A DNA stretch of 64,000 nucleotides from the NCBI RefSeq assembly GCF_900324465.2, contig NC_046616.1, positions 9,588,047 to 9,652,046 on the forward strand, given 5' to 3'. The DNA is from Anabas testudineus. Taxonomy: Eukaryota > Chordata > Actinopteri > Anabantiformes > Anabantidae. Numbering within the stretch: the first letter of the stretch is position 1; every line of letters starts with the position of its first letter. Positions 49,201 to 60,560 of the stretch are shown one piece after another. The position numbers were made by a program, and so were the translations under genes. The notes below the pieces were generated by a model. It ran no database searches. It saw nothing but the letters and a program-made list of their open reading frames with translations, and was not told the DNA's origin.

Positions 49201-50524
49201 GTTTATAAATATACCATGGGAAACAGATTCACCATGAAGAGTGGAGCTACAGTTAGTGTCTCAGTGCTCGTGTAAGTCCCAATCACTGCTATAACTTTGG
49301 TCAGATTAATTTGTGGTTTATACCAAGGTTGGATCACATTGTTTTCTGAGATAAGATTCAAAGGTCCTGGGAAATTCTGTGTATCTGAGCAGTGGTCAAA
49401 TATCTGATAGCCAAGCGATATATTTGGCAGTAGCCTGGTAGAGTTATTGATTTGCTCTACGGAGTATCTCATCAACTGAAACCTCCGATAACTTGAGAGA
49501 GTGAACGGTTGGCTGTGGACAGAGGAAAGACAGCAAGAAGTATATGAATTAATTACATAGCATTTCTTTTTGTCACTTAATGAAACAATAATTGAGGTCA
49601 ACACAAAACCAGCTTTGATAATACGACAACTTATTGGATTGTTTTTTGGGAATGTGCAATTAGCAGTAGAAACCAAGTAGCTACTGAACTTGAACTTGAC
49701 TACTTAATGCTCACTACTAGTCAAAATACATTCTATATACAATAAGAAATCAAATACTGTTCAGAAAGCTTTAAATATTGTTGCAGACGTTCCCACAACT
49801 GTTCAAACTTTTGTCCACCTTACTCTTACAAATGCGCTCCATTGGGTTTAAGGCTGAAGGTTGGCCCTTTCGTGATTTGAAGCATATATTTTCTAAGGTA
49901 GCCCTGACTAGGCTTATACGATATGTTTTAGGCCGTTGTCTAGCTGTAGCATGAGCTCTGATCAACTACATGTAAGCAAGAGGGCAAAAATAGTCCTTTA
50001 TGTTCAGGGTACCAGTTACTCAGTGGAAGCCTCAGCATCTGGATATCTTTAAAGTGTAAGTGATCAGCACAGGTTTGGGCACCTGTAGGTTGCTTGCATC
50101 AAATATCAAGGCTTAATTAAATTCCCTTGCTGTTTTAATTTTCAGGTAACCTAAATGTTTCTTAAACATTTAGCAGTTTAATGCTTACCTTTGTCCCATT
50201 TCAGATAATTAAATTGACTTGACCTGTTTACATTTCAATAAAAAATTTAATTGTAAAACTCTTAATTGCTAGTGTATAATAACATGGTCTGTTTATTAGG
50301 TGTTCTCCCTTAGCTTCAACTCAGATTTATTACACAACTCACCTGGAACAGTCGATGGCTTCTGGTCTGTCCTGATTAACAGAAGCACTGACCTGATGAA
50401 TGTCAAAAAGTCCACCTAGCAGATAATCTCCGTCCATATGGAACTCTGAGGCGGGCTCAGTGCATTCAGTCATCACATGTAATAGAGATCTCAGTAAACA
50501 CAGAGAAACAAGAAAATGTTTCAT
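46231..50524 (-). CDS. tas1r2: Taste receptor type 1 member 2-like, copy C
   Basis: Class-C taste GPCR, the copy next to rer1. Minus-strand exons: 50524-50343, 49512-49215, 49068-48343, 47999-47793, 47488-47368, 47159-46231. They total 2463 nt (820 aa), open throughout, with GT-AG introns and exon sizes equal to copy B. The start MKHFLVSLCLL is chosen because the upstream ATG (50539) is absent in B. N-terminal signal peptide, EFHMDGDYLLGGLF, flytrap domain with CNQVCNC and IPGFSDF, cysteine-rich exon 5 (VPTSVCSPECPEGYA), seven helices with VRSAGGPMCFL and LPKCY. It differs from A and B in helix 4/loop 2 (GQRLVITGAFVIQSLILLIG) while its exon 3 is almost that of B. T1R2 assignment is by motif resemblance. 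Confidence 0.9.
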
Positions 50525-50566
50525 TGTTGTAGAGATCATTTACTAATCTGATGTGAACTCTATTGA

Positions 50567-50649
50567 CATTTGCCTCTGCCTTTAATACATTTTCAGACAC
50601 TGGTGATGGTGTAAATGGTTGGAGGAGAATTCACAAATCAGTATGCAAA
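50567..50649 (-). promoter_or_regulatory. Putative promoter of tas1r2 copy C
   Basis: The shared 20-bp element lies at 50630-50649, again 106 bp upstream of the ATG. The conserved TTTGCCTCTGCCTTTAATA block sits between it and the start codon, giving TATTAAAGGC on the minus strand. Confidence 0.5.
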
Positions 50650-51600
50650 ATCATCCAAACTGCAGCTCCAGTGAGACGCCATGATAATGACACATGATTT
50701 AACAATAAACTTGCTTAAAACTGTTAGTGAAGCATAGAAGTGGAAAAGTGGACGATCTGGGGATGCTTTGGCAATGAGAGACTGCATTGTGTTGAAGGCA
50801 TCCTCAATCAGCATGAATTCCACTCCAAGCTGAAGGGTCATAATATGTAGAAATCAAATTTAAGCAATTTTGTAGCACTGACTATGTTGTCTCCAGGCCA
50901 GATCTTAGCACAATGTTTTCCTGTAAAGCTGAACATCAGAAACCAAAGAATATACGTAGCAATATGGGCTTGAGAGTACTTTGGAAATCTGTTGTCACGT
51001 AACAGTCTGCCACTACATCTAGAAATGTAACCCTCTGTTACAGAAGGACAAAGCCAGATGTCAACTCTGGGCAGAAGCACCATCAAGTTCTCTGTGACCA
51101 AGCTTATACCAGACCATCAAGAACCCCCCACTGAATCGGTCAAGCTGAAAGATGTTACAGGCAGTATAATGTTTACCCGTTCACATGTGCATGTGCTCAG
51201 AGTGAACCTGTTCTCAGCTATGAAAACATAGAGCGCCAGTGGTGGACCCATCAACCTTGGTGTTCTATGGCAAATGTGCTATCCATGGTGCTGGCCAACT
51301 AGCTCAGGGCCCACAACTGTTTGTGATCATTTGGTCACACATTCACACCACCGGCCTGCTAGAGATCATTTTGCGCTCTGGCAATGATCAACCTGTTCCT
51401 CTTTGCACAGAGGAGCACACACAGGTCCTGCTGATGGGTTAAGTGCCTTCCACAGCCCTGTCCAGCTCACCTAGTATAAGTGACAGTTTACTGCAGACAC
51501 TCTGGCAATGGCACGTATTGATGTTCCATCCAGGAGGAGTCGGACTGCCTGTGCAACATCTTTAGGGTCAGGTATTGCATCAGGCTACCAGTAGTGACAA
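50650..51600. repeat. Possible degenerate transposon-derived region
   Basis: Unlike the surrounding spacer, it keeps codon-like composition in broken frames on both strands, such as a minus frame at 50638-50841 with IEDAFNTMQSLIAKASPDRP. TGGCACGTATTGATGTTCCA then TCCAGGAGGAGTCGGACTGC near 51515-51552 recalls common fish DNA-transposon sequence. I cannot name a family. Confidence 0.3.
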
Positions 51601-52663
51601 ATGCAAAACTAGTGAAACAACAGTCAGAAAGATGAGGAGGGGAAAAAATATCTGAATGATTTTTTTCTGAATTATCCCTATCAACACTTTTACTAATCTC
51701 AAATAGTTCATGCTGAAAAGTCTACTAATATGGAAGTATGAGACATGCAGAAAAACCAAGTGTGCGTTTTCTGCAAAAGGTAGTGGTTGAATTAAAGATT
51801 AGAATGAGGGACAGGGGTTGACTATGACCCCTGACTGACTGTCATCATAACGTTAGCAGAAGTTGTGATGAAAGGAGCTAATTTTGAAGCTATTAGTACA
51901 GTCAGTAGTGATGTTTCAAGCGTCTTCAAAGTGTAAGAAACACAAGTTTATCCAATAAGAATAAAATCAATTTCAACATTTCACTCAAAATTTGTACGAG
52001 AAATATTTACGTTTTAATACCATCCCACCATCCTTAGTGTTACAATTGCATTGTTATGATGGTCATGAAGACATGGTCAAAACAGAAGCGCTTCCTATAC
52101 CAGTGTGTTCAAGTTCAGAAGCTGAATGCAAAATAATATTGTTTGAATAAATGTTTTTGCTGTAGCTGTCTCATGGAACACTAGTTTAACTAATAAAGCA
52201 AAAAATGTTATCTGTGCTTTTCTCAGACAAAAAAAGTAGGCCTATACAATCATCTCATTATCTCAGTCATGATGACAAAGGTAACCAAAGTATTAATGTA
52301 ATGGAAATTATTATTATTAAGTATGTAGTATGTATTTTGCTAGGATGAATTACATCCAATACACTGATAATACACTGATATTTTTGTTCAATACCGACAA
52401 AATGTGAAACTGAGACACTTGTGTACTGTTTGAAGGGACGCAGCCTCTTTAATAGAATTCGGAGTGAAAAATTACACTTAAGTTATTAAAATCAAGTTCT
52501 TTTTATATTTGTAGCACAAGAAAACAATAACATGCAATCCATGAGAAACACTCAATTAATCAAATCTAGAACCCAATTAACTAGTTCTGCTTTTATCAAT
52601 TTCAACTTAAATTGATTTTAACATTTGGAAACAGTGAGGTTGTTGGAAGAAAAAGAAAAATAA

Positions 52664-52698
<35 letters not shown>

Positions 52699-54245
52699 TT
52701 TAAAATATATACTGTATATATATATATACACAAATCCTCCAGACAATCCTTTGAAACACAGACTTTTTACAGGAAAATGTTTTGATCCCTCATTGCAGTG
52801 CTGATCAAAGTTTAGTACTGACAGTTAATCCCCAGCATTTTGATGAAATTGGAAGAAACAAAATCATGTTTATGGAAAAAGTGTGATTGCCATCCACTTC
52901 ATCCATTTGTTATAATAAGAACTCTCAATCTCAGTTTTCTTATGTTTCCTCTGCAAAAGAAAGAGAACAGGTTTACCTGGAATGCCTACATGTACCATAT
53001 TCTTAAGTAAAGACAGATTATAAAGAACTACAACATCAATTCTTCATAAATCAAATGGGCCCCAGGCTTTAAAATGGAGAGGGAGGAAAGGGTTGCTGGG
53101 GAAAACATAGAACTGCTTAGCTATTATTTCACATTAGACCTCGTCATGAATTTGACTTGAATACTGGTTGTGCACTAAAGTGGTGTAAAAATCAGATGTA
53201 AAGCAAATTCACTAAATTGGTATTTTAACCTAAATGACCCAAAATTGATTTACACAGCTGTTTTTACGGGAGCTTGACAATACAGTATCCCATGTGTTCA
53301 AACCGACACAATTGATTTAAAGGTAAATTACAATTTATGGGAAACTAAATTGGCTGGGGTTAGCGACAGTAGTTCTGAATTATGGATTCAGTGAAGTGGT
53401 GGGTAGCTGAAGGTTCAAAAGGCAATGATAATCATCGGATACTTGCTCCACTGATCACGCCAGTGTTAATTGGGTTATACACTGAATTGCATTGATATTC
53501 AATTCAAGATAAATATCTTAAGTTATTTTAGCCAAGTTTAATAATTTAAAGAGCCAGATTAGAATAGGTGTTGGGTGCCTGCCATAAAGGCATGATCGAG
53601 TGTTTTTCCAAAGTATATGCATCTATTACAGAGGACAACTGGCTTAAGACATTTTTAAGCCAGAGCAGGCACAAAATGTAATCACAAAAATTTGACTTTT
53701 GGAAAGACTGTTGTATTTTTTTCACAACTTACACATCTAATCATGTTATTTGCCAACATGACTACTAACTTTTAATATATAACTTGTTACAAATGAGTTG
53801 GTACTAACAGGTTAATCACATGTTGGCAGATTTATTTCAGTTAGGAGGAGATATACTGGAATTACAATCATTGGAGAAAGAAAATACAATTTTTACTGCA
53901 GTTTATTTTACTGTTCCTTCTTGTTGACTGTATAATTACCCAAAAGGGTTAAAAAAAGGCAAAAGGTAGCACTGAGTCTCACCTACTACCGAACAAATGC
54001 AGACCAATCCAAAAATTTGGATCAGGGTAAAAAAACAAAAACAAAACAAAAAAAACAAAACTCCTACACCTTAATGGACAAAGGCAAATTTCCCAACACT
54101 TACTGAACCATGGATCAAAACTTTTTTCATGTTATGTTTTCATGTTACTGTCCCACTCATTAAAAAGAAAAATAACCCCTGCCACTCCCCAGCTGTGACT
54201 GATAAATTTCAGATGAGAAAGGAGGAGTAGTTTAAGTGGGAGCTT
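51601..54245. other. Spacer and probable rer1 3'UTR
   Basis: Mostly anonymous AT-rich DNA with an A-run at 52667-52694 and a (TA)n tract near 52705-52730. TTTATT near 53903 would be an AATAAA signal for rer1, about 340 nt beyond its stop codon, so the last few hundred bases are probably 3'UTR. Confidence 0.4.
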
Positions 54246-57200
54246 TTAACTGGCAAAAGTTTTCCCTGTGTCTTCCTTGCCTTTGTATGTCTTCTTCCCG
54301 TGTGTGAAGGGTAGATATCTGTACTTGATCATATGCTAGAGAAGGAAGGAAAGAAAATTATTAGTGGCAAGTTTTTATTGGGTTTGCGTTAACATTTTAT
54401 CAACTTAATTTATCTAATGATGTAACACAATAGTTGTTGGTTTTCAATACTGTAGCAAGAAAAGTATGTGAACCCTTTTGAAACTCATGGTTTCTGCATT
54501 TATTTATCATAAAATGTGATCATCTAAGTCAAGAGTATTAACCAATTATCAAGTATAATATGCCTAAACTAATAATAAAAACTGTCATATTCTGTCATAT
54601 TCTTTGGGCATCTCGTGTATGGCTCTCTCAAAGTCGTTTCATGGCATCTCTTTTGGGTTGAGGTCTGGCTTGCTCCAGTGTTTTGGGCCATTGTTCTGTT
54701 TATATCACCCAACTTCATGGTGTCCTGCCATAGACAGCCTGCTTGTGACATGTTTTAGATACTGTAGACTCATGAACACAGATCAGTTACCTAGTTCCAA
54801 TGATAATAATATCATAATAATAATAATAATAATAATGAATACTTTATTGATCCCCTTGGGGAAATTGCAGTTGGACAGCTGCCAGACAGTACATGTAAGC
54901 ACTAATACAGGGTTTCAGTGTCCAATTGTCTAAGGGCACACCAGCAAGTAGCCAGGAGGAACCCGGAATCGAACCACTCACCCTGGGGTTAACAAACGAC
55001 TGCTCTACCACCTGAGCTACTGCCTACACTTCTTGGTAGAGTAGCCACGGTCCCAAAGTGTCTCCATTTTGCAGATTGTTTGCTGTATTTACTGTAGACT
55101 GGTAAATTTCTGAGGTCGTTGACATCACTTTGTAACTCTCAAAATATTTGAATTGTGTTTTTTATTAAGTCAAAGTAGCTCTAGTCCACACCCCCAAACT
55201 AATTTTCTTAACACTTGACTGCTTTTTTTAGGTCATTATTCTAATAATTCCAAATACTTTTCCACTGGCACTTGAAAGATTGGAATTTTTTTTGTGCTAT
55301 TATTTTTGGCATATTTAGACCAAGATTAGAGTTTTATGACAAAAAATGACAGTAAAGCACTCTATACTGCATTTGAATAGTGAACACAGTAACATAAATA
55401 TACATACAACAACATCACTGCACTGCATGTTGAGTGTTGGAAGAAGCTTGGTCGCAGCGTTGCCAAGTGTTTGCTATATTCATTTTTGTATAACACGTCT
55501 TATAACACGTTTTTTAACATATTTGTATACAGCTATGTGTATGATTATTAGATTTGATTTTAAGTTTTTGCAGTATATTATCTGTCTGATATGACTATCA
55601 CTTTCTGTATTGCCAGTGTGTCCAAAGTGTCAATAAGTCAGTATTTTTTTTTTTTTTACCTTGATCTGCCTCTTCATTGTGATGCAGAAGAGCATGATGA
55701 AGTACATTACAAGTATGGGCCAGAACACTGGAACATTGAAGGCATCAAAAAATGTGCAAATCATGGCGATGACTATGCCTTTTGTCGCAGAGTGCCTGAC
55801 AAAAGAAAAAACATACCTTTAGTTAAAACAATGTTGTCATATTTTTAATAATATAGATTCATAAATTATAATCCCTAAGTCTACATCTCAGGTACTGAAT
55901 ATATTCAATGTTAAATGTACATTATGTTTGGACACTAATGGATATTTCATTTTTGGATCAATGTGAAGAAGGGTATTATGAAGAAATGGCATGAAAGAAA
56001 TGCATTGCGTGAAATGCAGGTAAGCAAATTTGATTTCTGGTTTAAAGTAATATTCTGATGTAGTTTTGGTTACATTTCAGTAACTAATAAACTTCTATTG
56101 TTTAAGTATATAAGGATTATCATAAATGACAGGGATAAAGTAGAAGGTGGGAGGAAAATAAAAATGTATGTTAACAGTAAGATGTGAGCAGCATATAACT
56201 GCTACTGAAGTGTTTGATCAGTTCAGGTCACACAGACTCTGACCTCTGTTCATCTGTTTCATCATTTTGTTCTGCTATGTGGTGTCAGGTCTCAGTGCGA
56301 ATTGACACATTTGATAAAATGAGACTGTCCTCGAGACATGTGTTTGATGGAGGACATAAATGCACCTAAAAACAATAACAATGTCTACATGAACTGTAAG
56401 ATCACATAGGGTCACAAACAAATACACGCAGATTAACCCAAACCAATACCTTTGTTTTATGCTAAATGTCCTCATCTTTTTACAAGTTAGCTTTGCATGA
56501 ACTTAACCTTTGACCACACAGGTCATTTGAAAGAATATAATTTGCAATCTCTCTCAGGATGAGAGGTGCCCAGACTATGAGCTGGACTCTCACCAGAATT
56601 TGAATTCAGGCAACCTCCTGATGAAAGGGCGGAACTCCTCGTTCTGCTTGGTAGGAAGGGATGGGCCCTCATCTGCGGGACAGATTACAAGGTAATGTTT
56701 TGGTTCATAAGAAAGCCAATCATGATCCAGCGTTAGGACCAAGCTGAAACATTAAACCTAATCTAATCTAAAATATTATCATGTTATTAAAAAAAAAGAA
56801 CAAATTACTGTGCATCAAATGTCAGCTTGTAATAACGTGCATCTAAAAATAAGGTTTATTGAAGCTACATAGATTAGTAAATTACATTACTATAGTTTGC
56901 AGTTAACTCAATCTGCTGGCATCTCCAAGAGCTCTCTAACAGTGTGGCTGGCCATAGAACATTTCATTTCCTTGGATGTTCCAAGTTTGACTTTGTAGTT
57001 ACAAATACAAATAAGCTAATGCACATGTTGAGTAGGAGAAAACCGTCTTGGTAGCATCCAGTTACTGACCTTTTGTGAACAACTTACAACTAGTCAAAAG
57101 CCTGAACAAATATCCAAAGACATAAACCACTACCAAGTACATCACAGTACAAAAAAGTTATTTTATTTGGGTAAACTTGCCTTCATCAAGCAGTGAGGGA

Positions 57201-58645
57201 TCCACTTTTGGCGACAGAAAAGCAATGAACAGGTTGAGATGGTAGATTCCCAAAGCATATGTTACTATATACCAACCCTGAAAACATAAGGAACATCACT
57301 GCATTAAAGGTTTGTTGGTAAAAAGTACATAAAGAAGCACTAACATTCACATACAGTAGGCAAAAACTGAAAACACATCAAACATAGATATGTTGGATAT
57401 GAACCACGGTATTTAAATGGCAATAAATATGTTATTTACAATAGATGCAGTATGGCAGCAAAACCATGATGATTAATGTGCAACTCAATTAAACTGGCAG
57501 TCAGCAGGTATTTAATTCAAGTTGACTGAGAAAGGTTAGTACAAAACGACAGAGGCTATGCTTTTGCTAAAGTTAACTATCACATTTGTTTCACTAAATG
57601 ATCAAAATATGCAGAGAAACCATATTCAGAGAGTGAGGGAGAGACAGCTGGTGAAGACTGTATGTGCTGGTGACGGAGGGAGCATGTGCATGAGCAGACA
57701 CAAAACTATTGTTGCCGCAACGCCTAACTTCTCAATCCATGGGCAACAATGAATAGTAGTATTTATTACAGAGCAAGTAAATAATTTGTGTGGTAATGTT
57801 TTTATTATAACATAATGATGACTTTCAAGTGCAGATAACATAGAAGTAAAAACAAAAACAAAAACAAAAAACATTACCTGTAGTATGTAGACTCTGATCA
57901 TGTAGACAGCAGTAAGTAGTAGAGTGGCTGCCCATCGCACTGCATAGAACGGCGTTGACTTGTCTAGCCATGACTGATAGACCTTTTTAAAACAACATCC
58001 ACAAAGGGAATTAAATATAGCCATTAGATTAGATTAGTAAAACAGGTACAACAAATTAGGAATAACCTTAGACCAAACGATGCATGGCTTCTGAAAAAGT
58101 TTCCCTTTCACTTTATGTAAATAGTGATACTTGACTTAACTGAGAATCCTGTAACTACCATTTCCAATTTTTAACCTACACATTACACAGTCCTTGAACC
58201 TATGTTTTTCTCTGCCTTACAGAGCTGAAAGACTGATGATGGGTGTTCTGATGGAACACTGGTCCTGTAATATTCTAGTACCGATACACTGCTGAAAATA
58301 AAATATTTATAAATAATATGTATAAATACGTATTTCTTTGAAGTGACTTTGATGACTGCTAATTTTTCCAGTAAATTTAAATGTTTAGATTTAAATTTAA
58401 ACATCTAAATATATATATATAATAAATGTAAATATGCTATTTTCTAAATAGTCATGACGAATACAATTTAGTGTTGAGGTCAATCACTTATCACTTTAAC
58501 CTTGCATGATATTGGTATACACATTCCTTACATGATGTATGTGTGATCTGATTGAGCACATTACCTGTCCAATCCGTGTGAAAAAGGCAGCGACTACAGA
58601 TGGTTTCCCATGGATTGACTCCCCAACACTGTCCCCTTCTGACAT
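54246..58645 (-). CDS. rer1: RER1, ER/cis-Golgi membrane protein retention receptor
   Basis: Multi-spanning membrane protein of the early Golgi. It returns ER membrane proteins and unassembled subunits to the ER by binding polar transmembrane segments and using COPI vesicles. Minus-strand exons: 58645-58565, 57982-57878, 57277-57181, 56672-56594, 55795-55660, 54335-54246. They total 588 nt (195 aa; human 196). The protein starts [10 protein letters not shown]; it includes [81 protein letters not shown] and ends GKTFAS. About four helices. Nearly identical to mammalian RER1, so the call is firm. Intron 3 starts GCAAGT (57180-57175), a GC-AG intron; the rest are GT-AG. An acceptor just before the ATG indicates an upstream non-coding exon. 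Exon 4 has three decayed partial duplicates in the adjacent taste-receptor array. Confidence 0.97.
54450..55400. mobile_element. Degenerate DNA transposon in rer1 intron 5, with nested SINE
   Basis: The left part begins GCAAGAAAAGTATGTGAACC and runs through GGTTGAGGTCTGGCTTGCTC. The right part holds AGTAGCCACGGTCCCAAAGT then GTCTCCATTTTGCAGATTG. These words occur in this order in a common fish Tc1/mariner-like family. A SINE interrupts it. The right edge is approximate; no intact transposase. Confidence 0.5.
54803..55024 (-). mobile_element. tRNA-derived SINE
   Basis: On the minus strand it starts AGTAGCTCAGGTGGTAGAGC (A-box region, 55005-55022) and has a B box GGTTCGATTCC (55-65 bp in; plus coordinates 54965-54975). 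A body of about 120 bp follows, then GGGGATCAATAAAGTATTC and an (ATT)n tail at 54803-54836. That is the full layout of a tRNA-headed SINE with a LINE-like tail. It lies inside an older transposon. Confidence 0.85.
57175..57180 (-). other. rer1: GC-AG splice donor of rer1 intron 3
   Basis: GAAG|GCAAGT. The reading frame requires the exon to end at 57181 (phase 1, then AT GAG GGC in exon 4). The only donor there is GC within an otherwise perfect AAG|GNAAGT consensus, the usual context of natural GC-AG introns. Confidence 0.85.
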
Positions 58646-60411
58646 TCTACCAGTGAAGAAAATGACATTTTGATTAAGGGTGCATGAATATAAGCTACCT
58701 GGCTAATTTTATAGATTTTTTTTATTCTATTGTCTGACTAAAATACATGACATTAGCTGCAGTGTCATCATCTAACATGCATAAACCCAGCATCCCAAAC
58801 TCGTGGGTACACACAAGTCAACATTTACTTAATTTGCAGTTTTTTATAGTTATAATCCACCTCTAATGGGGAATATGGGCAAAGGTCTAATAATGTACCC
58901 AATTTGCCAGGATTTGGGATGCAAGACTCCTGTAATGGAAACATAGGCACTACATCTCCAAAGTGCAATGTCTGAAATTTGACATTTCTGGCCTCATCTA
59001 TAACCATTATTCTTTGATTCAGCTATGACAAACTATTATTATGATACAAAATGTTGGATATTATTACAATGATGTACAGTACAGTATTATGTATTATTAT
59101 GCATTATTTATTATTTATCTAGAGTTTTAAGAGGTAGCCTGGGAAGCTTGTGTACATTTTCAATTCAATTCAATTCAATTTGTAGAGCGCTTTTTACAAT
59201 TGACATTGTCACAAAGCAGCTTTACAGAAGGGGATGCCCTACTTAGATTTATGATCAACTTTATAGAGACACTGACGTTTAGTGCTATAAAAATCAGAAT
59301 CTGTATCTGTGTAATGTAATGTAATGTAATCTAACCTTTCACCTGTGTGTGTGGAAGCAGAATTAAATTCAAGTATATTACGAACATGGACAAAATGGTC
59401 AGGGGAATTAAATCGATTAGTAGCTCTATCACGGTTAAAAAACTAGGTTATAATTGTGTAACTTCAGCCAGTGACGAGATATTTCGTCTGACGTTCGTTT
59501 TACTTAGGATTTGTCAGATATCCATTGATTTGCTATTGAATAGAAACAAATTGTCGTGCTAACATTTACCGGTTGTCTACATTTATCACTACGGTGTGGG
59601 TCGTGTTTAAGGCATTTGATTACCAAATGCACTATTCTACAGTAACTTATGAATTAACATTAGATGGTAATTATTATGTACTTGTGACATATAACATTAG
59701 CTAGTGAAAAAAGGCAAAACCGTATGTGGCTAACTGTTCGCGATTGTGGCTAGCTTGTTAGCTGCAAAATTGACTTAGTAAGGAAGGCACTAAATAAGTT
59801 ATACTAAAATAAATACCATCTTGCAAAACCATAACATTTGCCGCAATAGAAATTATTAATTTAACTGCGATTACTTACGTTTCACCCGTGACACTATTTG
59901 AAGTTACTCACGTTAGCATACATATTAGCCGTAGAAAAAGCTAACTAGCTATCTGAATGTACATTGCTCTTTAGCCCGCATTAGAGCCTCTATGGGTTAT
60001 GTAGTTTTACTAACGTCTCAGTTAACCCCTATGGGCCCCTACATACATCTATAAAACTGCATTTCCCACAACCCCGCGGAAGTGCATACTCAAAGTCTGG
60101 TAGAATAGAATGTAGTTCACTACTCGCTCGCTCGCCATTGCCATAAAGTTAAATGAGCAACATGTTGAACTACAAATACCGGCAACGACGTGCAGCCTTT
60201 GACAACTCACTTCCGGAGAAATGGTGCTACGTTGCCTAGTAGTGCACTGTTAGCCAACTAGCCCTTTTTGGAATCAAACCACTCTATAGTAATCAGTATT
60301 CTCTGAATAAAACAATCGTTTTCAAAATACTTAGTTTTTTCAAGGCCTATCTGCGTTTCCCGGTTGTGTTTGTGATCCAGGCGATAATAAACAATGACAG
60401 TACTTTCTTAC
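58646..60411 (-). other. Probable rer1 5' intron and upstream region
   Basis: Between a good acceptor (CTTCACTGGTAG, ending just before 58646) and a good donor (CAG|GTAAGA at 60411). It contains a dispersed repeat near 59160-59335. Around 60.06-60.22 kb there are GGAAGT/CTTCCGG motifs typical of TATA-less housekeeping promoters. Confidence 0.5.
59160..59336. repeat. Dispersed repeat with (CAATT)n and (GTAAT)n ends
   Basis: (TTCAA)n at the left, then TTTGTAGAGCGCTTTTTACA and CATTGTCACAAAGCAGCTTT, finishing in (AATGT)n. A very common teleost interspersed repeat, probably a non-LTR retroposon end; family not resolved. Confidence 0.5.
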
Positions 60412-60560
60412 CTGATACGGCCGCTGTGTCACTACCCGGCTCTACCTTACTAGCTAAACTAGCCACCTCTCGTAGGAACTGGTGTGAACACGTCAGTACT
60501 TCCGCCAGGATTTGAACATACGGCAGGAACAGGAAGTATAGTAGAGCCCCGACACCGCGA
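60412..60560 (-). promoter_or_regulatory. rer1: Putative rer1 first (non-coding) exon and promoter
   Basis: GC-richer than its surroundings, with ACTTCCTGTTCC and GGCGGAAGT (ETS-type sites) and a strong donor, GTATCAG|GTAAGA, at 60412/60411. It could splice to the acceptor before the rer1 ATG. rer1 is the only minus-strand gene downstream, so I assign it there. The 5' edge is a guess. Confidence 0.5.

Noticed and set aside
29869-50524. Calling the three class-C GPCRs V2R/OlfC olfactory receptors
   Set aside because: The cysteine-rich domain (CCFTCEICPNGTY, then NxTED), the helix-7 LPKCY ending in NTxxYFxxLIQxYT and the short tail fit T1R taste receptors. OlfC genes have different spacing and tails.
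29869-50524. Assigning them to T1R1, given human TAS1R1 synteny near GPR153
   Set aside because: CNQxCNC, IPGFSDF, NFTLL and NxTED match T1R2 better than T1R1. Some T1R1-like words (TPVVRSAGG, GKDLPxNYNEAK) occur, so this is a preference, not proof.
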